From assembly GCA_024138025.1 (NCBI GenBank), contig JAMXBD010001391.1, positions 186,001-250,000 on the forward strand: 64,000 bases of DNA, written 5' to 3'. Below the pieces are notes generated by a model. The model was not told the DNA's origin and searched no databases. It saw nothing but the letters and a program-made list of their open reading frames with translations. Origin of the DNA: Combretum micranthum (lineage: Eukaryota; Streptophyta; Magnoliopsida; Myrtales; Combretaceae). Positions 58,141-64,000 of this stretch are shown here, piece after piece; position 1 is the stretch's first letter, and each line of letters opens with the position of its first letter. The position numbers and the translations under genes are program-made.

Positions 58141-59740
58141 TCTAAGTGTATGATGACATGGAACATATGAAGTAACCTAGGACCTAGTAGAATTAAAGAC
58201 TCACGATGCATTTCGAATAGGTGCTTAGGTCCCTGGAAATACATATGTCCGCAGTAAGTGAGGCAATTCTAGGTCATCGTCCACCTAAACAAATGCGAAT
58301 ACCTATAACATATAAAAGATCTTGGGACATTTTTTTCACCTAGCATAAAACAAAGAACCCGATACACTTGCTCTAGGTCTTAGGCTAAATGTAATGGGTA
58401 TTTATTTTTTGCTATGTGAAGGAATGTCCCAGGATCTTTTAAATGTTCTAGGTATTTGCATTTACTATAGATGCAAGATGACCTGGAATTCCTCCTCCTA
58501 CCGTGAACGTATGTATTATCCTGGGACCTCATACTAAGGTAACGTGAACTAGATCACATGCGAATACCTAGGACAAATAGCAGTAGCACATGTTCGAAAT
58601 GTACCGGTTTCCTTATTATGTTCTAGGAGAATGAATTTCCTTTCCTAGGTTCTTTGATTACGTTCAAGGTCTTTGGATTTGCTCTAGGTGTACGATGACC
58701 TAGAACATATGAAGTAACCTAAGACCTAGTAGAAATTAAAGACCTTGGTACATTTCGAATGGTGCTGGATCCCTAGATGATACATATGTCCGTGGTGAGA
58801 GAAAATTCAGGTCATCATCTACCTCGCATACCTATAACATATTAAAAGAACCTAGGATATTCTTTCACCTAGTATAAAATAAAGAACATGATGTACTATT
58901 CTAGGTTCTAGAAGCCAAATGTAACGGGTTATTTATTTTTTTCTATGTGAAGGAATGTCCCAGGATCTTTTAATATGTTCTAATATCTACATTTGCTCCA
59001 GGTGCAAAATGACCTGGGATTCCCTCTCTTACCACGAACATATGTATTATCCTGAGACCTCGTAACTAGGTAACATGAACTAGAACACATGCAACTACTC
59101 AGGATAAATAGCAGTAGCACATATTCAAAATCTATCGGGTTTGTTATTCTATTCAGAAAGAATTTACTTTCCTACGTTCTTTTAATATTCTGGGTCATCG
59201 GATTTGGTCTAGGTGTACGATGACGTGGACATATGAAGTAACCTATGACCTAGTAGAAATTAAGGATGCCAGTACATTTCAAACGTGTGCTTTGGTCCTA
59301 GGATAATAAATATGTTCGAGGTAGGAGAGGGAATTCCAAGTCATCTTTTGCCAAGAATAAAGGCGAATGCCTATAATATATTAAAAGAGCCTAAGATATT
59401 CCTTCACTTAGTACAAAATAAAAAACCGGTACACTTGTTCTAGGTTCTAGGCGCCGATTAATGGGTTATTTATTTTTTGCTATGTGAAGGAATGTCCCAG
59501 GATCTTTTAATATATTCTAGTTATTCGCATTTGCTGTGTAAGATGACCTGGAATTCCATCTCCTACCTTAAACATATGTATTATCCTAGGACCTTGTACC
59601 TGGGTAACGTGAACTAGAACACATGCAAATACCCAAGACAAATAGCTGTAGCATACGTTCGAAATGTACCGAGTTTCTATTTGTTCTAGCGACGAAATTT
59701 CCTAGTCTCTTTATTATGTTCTCAATACTCATATTTGTTA
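58141..59740. repeat. GACCTAG satellite, zone 3: ~530-bp units x 3
   Basis: GGATTTGCTCTA(A/G)GTGTA marks units at about 58133, 58674 and 59199. Each carries ACATATGAAGTAACCTA, GACCTAGTAGAA, then TTTATTTTTTGCTATGTGAAGG and ATGTCCCAGGATCTTTTAA. Parts of the zone 1 unit (CACAAAATAAAGAAC-like) are recognisable, so the longer unit looks like a compound of older ones. Confidence 0.85.
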
Positions 59741-61060
59741 AAGGTTTAGGACATATATGTTGACAGGGGTATTCTGAAATCTATAATATAGGAAGATGTG
59801 CTACCTAGAACAAATGGAACAACCTTAAACATCCACAATGACCAAGAAGATGTGCAACCTAGATTTTTTAAAAGGACCTGGAACATTCTGCAACCTGGAA
59901 GATAGGATGACCTAATACCTTGGACCAGCCTATAACATTAACGAGGAACAAGAACAAATGGTAACCTAGAACTTTCGAAAGCACATGGGGCATTATGTCG
60001 ACCTGTACATTCTAAAACTTGTAACATAAACCTAATACCTTCTAATAAATGGACAAACATGGAACATTCATAATGACCTAGAATATGTGGCAACTAAGAA
60101 CTTTTCAAAGGACCTGGACATTTTGAAACCTATAAAATTGCAAGACCCGAACCAACATCATTTACGACGACCTAGAACTTTTGAAAGGACCTGGGACAAT
60201 ATGTCGACCCGGGACATTCTGGAAACTATAACTTTAGAAGACCTGATATAGAACAAATGGACAAACCTAAACATTTACGAGGAGCTAGAACATGTGGCAA
60301 CCCAGAACTTTCTAAAGGACCGAAGACAATTTGTCGATCTGGGACATGCTTGAAACTAGAACATAAGAAGACCTGGTACCTAGAACAATAGACAAACCCA
60401 GAACATTGAGAAGGACCTAGAACATGTGGCAACCTGGAGCTTTCTAAAGGACCTAGGACAATATGTCAACTTGGGACATTTGGAAACTAGACCGCATGTA
60501 GACTTGATACCTAGAACAAATGGACAATCCTAGAACATTTCCAAGGACCTGGAACATGGGGCATCCAGGAACTTTCGACAGGACCTGGGACATCCTTGAA
60601 ACTAGAACGTAAGAAGACCTGATACCTAGAGCGAATGGACAAACCTGGAACCTTTACGATGACCTAAAACCTGTGGAAACCCATAACTTTTGAAAGGACC
60701 TGGGACAAATATGTCTACTCGAGACATTTTGGAAACTACATTGTTAGAAGACCTGATACCTAGAACAAATGGACCATCCTGGAACATTTGCGAGGACCAA
60801 GTACATATGTCAAGTTTTGAAAGGACATGGGATAAATATCTCTACCTAGGTCCAATGGACCAACATGAAACATTTACACGGACCTAGAACTTTCAAAAGA
60901 CCTAAGACATTTACAACCTTAGAACATATGAGTCCAGATGGAACGATACAAAGACCTGGAGACCTATAACATATGGCAACTTAGAGCATTTACAAAAATG
61001 ATGACCTAGGACATTTACAAAGGCCACATGACATTATAAACCTAGAGCATTTATCCATCA
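59741..61060. repeat. GACCTAG satellite, zone 4: ~125-bp units, opposite orientation
   Basis: GACCTGATACCTAGAACAAA-type words recur at about 60239, 60366, 60493, 60617 and 60730-60770, roughly 125-130 bp apart. Each unit has GACCTAGAACATGTGGCAAC, AACTTTCTAAAGGACC and TGGGACATTTTGGAAACTA. The core motif here is almost always GACCTAG on the plus strand, the reverse of zone 2. Frames at 60226-60432 and 60690-60887 are repeat-derived. Confidence 0.85.
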
Positions 61061-61528
61061 AGCAACTGTAAGCAAATGTATAAGATTGCTTGCCTGAAGT
61101 ATCATAGAACAATGTACTTTACAAATGGTGTTGGATTGAATGTTTCATACAAACGATGGATAAGCAGAAATGGATTTGGTTTTCTTTCCTTCCCTCCAGC
61201 CAGGAATCAGTACATGATAAAAATGATATTGGAGTGAACATCTCTCAAATGTATTTGGTTTTCTCTTCATTCCCTTCACTTATATAACATAAAAACAGTC
61301 CACCGAACAGTTAATGTCAAACCTAACCACCAGTCAACTTTACAAACAATTATGTTTACAGTAACTTTTTTAATACATCAGTCAATTCGATAAATTACAG
61401 TAAACTACAAACTACTTACGTCAGACAATTCCAAAACCTAAAGTGTCAATAATATGATGTTGTTGTCCTCATTTCCCCTTATGGGTAGTATGGTGGGTTA
61501 GCCTCATCTTCCATTCCAAATGATATCA
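61061..61528. other. Gene-free interval between satellite and copy D
   Basis: A repeated word TATTTGGTTTTCT(C/T)TTC... occurs at about 61171 and 61252 with flanks ATCTCTCAAATG and CAGAAATGGATT, suggesting a small direct duplication. No gene seen. Confidence 0.4.
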
Positions 61529-64000
61529 GTATACCAAAAGTGACATTAGTGATTGACTAATAAAATAAAGTATATTCATTATAGAGTTATTTTAATGAAT
61601 TAGCCATGGATATAGGGCATGTAACCATAATAGACGACCCAATAATTCAAATCTCATCGAATCATCTCAAGTTAACAACTAAACTCCAACACTTATCCAT
61701 TTATATGAAAACTCATGGCTATACTGTTGCAAGGTTTAACCCAAATTCTTGTGAGGCTAATTAGGCATTACATTCTCTAATTGACCAAAATTCTTTTAAC
61801 AAAGTCAAAGGTTTTTATGCATTTAATAAGCCCTTGATAGGTGCTATAATTACCTACGACATTACATATTTTACGCACTATAGAGTTACTACACTATTGT
61901 TAAGGTTATAAACAAGTCAAGTTAAGTCGACCCAACCTAAACTTTTCAAGACTCAGATTCAGTTCTTTTAAAAGTTATCGAGCTTGAATGCTTTTTATCA
62001 AGCTTGAAATTCAAGTTCGAGCTCAACTCGTTTAGTAAAATGAGCTTTATATTGAGCTCGAGCTCGACTCATTTATTGATCAAGCTCGAGCCAAGTCGAT
62101 TTTTTTATCAAGCCTACCAAGTTTTTATCGAGTATGAAATTTAAGTTGGGGTTTGGGTCGTTTAGATAGCCTGTTTTCTATTTTTTCGAACCTAAAAATA
62201 ATATATGAGTCGTTAAATATATATAAATGTATATTAAATATAAATTAGTTTTTATTTTTTAATTATATACAAATATATCATGAATATATAACTCACAAAT
62301 CTGCTAACGAGTAGGTTAATGGGCTTGCTCGTAAGCCTATCCACAAGTATGAATTAGCCTTTTCATGAGCTGGCTCATGAGTTTGAATCAAAGCTTAGGC
62401 TCGATTTATTTATATAAATAAGCTTTATTTTAAGTTTGAACTCAACTCTTTTACTATTCGAATTATTAGTGAGTGTTTAAAACTCTTGGATTCAATAATA
62501 TTTATTAGATTAATTTAGCGATTAATGGATGAGATAAAGTATACTTATTTCGAGATTATATGATGGCTTTATATCATCAACTTAAGACTTGTAACCTTTT
62601 TTACTAAATGCATGAGAGAAGCTAAAACAACGTGAATTGATGGTTATGGAATGTTATATTGGAAGTTGCATATAAAATTCACTCTTGATGATTTGTTACC
62701 AGTGGTAAACTCAATATACGAGATTATCGGTAATATTGGATGCTTAGTTTGAATGTTGTTGTGGGACTTTGGCATAAAATTCTCATATAGACCATGCTAT
62801 AATGGTACGATAAAGGTAGTAAACTCAATATGAGGCTATTGATTGGTGTTATTGTCAGTCAAACCTAAACATAAGCATAAGCCAGGTCTAACATGTGATT
62901 CGGCCTAAGTCACCACCGACGGAGTTAGACCTGAGAGCTCGAACCAGTCACGTGGGTCATGACCGATCTAGTGACCTGGTGGTTTAGCTAGGTCGTTTGC
63001 GAGTTAGCTCCTTGACTCATAAACCCACCAGGTAAGGTGGTTCATTGCAAAAAATAATTGAAAAAACAATAAAACAAAACTTGATGTAAAATAGGGAAAT
63101 GACTAAACAATATGTTCAGTGTGCATGATAAGTGTTTTGAAATTTGTCTGTATGTGGATAATGTGTGTGTTGAATAGTGTGACTATGTGAGGGTACATGA
63201 AAGTGTTCTCTATGTGTGAAGTGTGTCAGCCAAGCATTTTATGCAATATAAATGTAAATTAAAAAAAATGCAAAGTAAAAGAAAATATGGAAGTGTATTG
63301 GAAAAAAAAAGTTTTATCATGGGTCACTCCGCTATGAACCGGCCCATGACCCATTGAATTGGCTAGACATAACCCTTTTAAGTCCGAGCTAACTTCAAGT
63401 CAAGCATACACCAACTAGTGAATTGACTGCTCAAGGTGCGATTGACCCATTGCTAATGTCTACTTAAACACTCGTGTATTATCCTTATCATTTATGTTTG
63501 ACCAAAGTAATGGTGAGTAATAAGCTACTTCAAGCCTTGGACATTAGGACCATGCTACAGACTTTATGCTTCTTTTTTCATTAGATTTTAGTATGTTTAT
63601 AACATTGATAATGTGTGATACTCGTGTCTTTTGTGCAGATAGTTATTCGTAGGGCATTTGTTAATCCTATTTAGGATGTCGTTTTTCAAGCGACCATAGT
63701 TTTGTATTTGAAGGATCAAGACCATAGGATGTGTCACAATATGGTATGAGAATATGGGAACTGGCCATGTCTTCGAATTCTGCGCATGACCATCCAACTT
63801 AAATATCTCGTGATAAAACATAACGCTCTCACATCTCATATTGCCATTAAGATGAAAAGCAAAAATTAAGCAAATTAGTAAATAAATCATTATTTCCTCC
63901 ACATCAATCATCAAGATAGAAATTAATTAAAAAATTACCTCCATTGCTCTATATAAAATTTTCTTTTTGCTAAAATTTTGTGGTCAGCGAATGATGATTA
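61529..64000 (+). repeat. Segmental duplication, copy D (continues past window)
   Basis: Matches copy C (45660-52130) without the 4064-bp LTR element; the site is a single GTTCT followed by CTATGTGTGAAG (about 63198-63214). It begins inside a MITE tip (see 45116-45676) and homology still holds at the last base (GGTCAGCGAATGA against GGTCAGCGGATGA at about 52077). Because copy C is followed within 330 bp by the NAB-like gene, a second copy of that gene may lie just right of this window. Confidence 0.8.
62874..63464. mobile_element. hAT-like MITE (copy D), unbroken
   Basis: Ends CCTAAACATAAGC and CTAATGTCTA correspond to the split element 46896-51555. About 590 bp, with GGGTCATGACCGA and CATGACCCATTG motifs. 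Confidence 0.45.

Noticed and set aside
54740..61060. CRISPR-like or promoter-element array (repeated AGGTCA words resembling nuclear-receptor half-sites)
   Set aside because: Repeats are not separated by unique spacers of constant length, the host is a plant nuclear genome, and plants lack nuclear hormone receptors; the words are satellite subunits.
63597..63914. 105-codon minus-strand open frame at the right end
   Set aside because: It lies in the duplicated non-coding segment; the equivalent in copy C (51661-51990) is not kept open and no domain is recognisable.

Overview
This is nuclear DNA from a flowering plant, most likely a eudicot. It is AT-rich, has introns with GT/AG borders, has no operon structure, and is dominated by layers of plant transposable elements (Copia, LTR/Gypsy-like and hAT-like or Mutator-like MITEs). 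Only three gene-like loci are well supported: two tandem copies of a mitochondrial phosphate carrier gene (MPT/PHT3 family, minus strand) and one gene whose protein resembles the NETWORKED/KIP1 (NAB) actin-binding family (plus strand).

Layout. 1-6383: a decayed minus-strand Copia element, with its short 5' LTR at 6214-6383 and gag/pol remnants running off the left edge, split by two younger LTR insertions. 6389-8470: nested MITEs. 10066-13328: phosphate carrier copy A, six exons, open throughout. 13402-14258: a terminal-inverted-repeat element sitting on the tandem-duplication junction. 14270-22910: the second duplication unit (Copia 5' end, MITEs, phosphate carrier copy B with a frameshift). 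22910-45100: essentially gene-free DNA with MITEs, degraded LTRs, a second Copia gag relic (39986-40480) and small tandem repeats. 45660-52130 and 61529-64000: a second, dispersed segmental duplication; the first copy carries a 4064-bp LTR insertion with a matching empty site in the second. 52419-53713: NAB/NETWORKED-like gene, frame-broken. 54740-61060: about 6.3 kb of an unusual satellite built on the motif CTAGGTC/GACCTAG.

The main story is the duplicated carrier. The duplication junction lies about 73 bp upstream of copy A's ATG, so copy A keeps an open reading frame but has lost the original promoter. Copy B keeps the original upstream region but carries a 1-bp deletion inside the third carrier signature. 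Comparing the two units also gives exact 'empty sites' that date individual transposon insertions before or after the duplication.

Limits: exon structures come from reading frames, splice consensus and family knowledge; no alignment or search was run. TE class names rest on termini, target-site duplications and recognisable gag/pol motifs.
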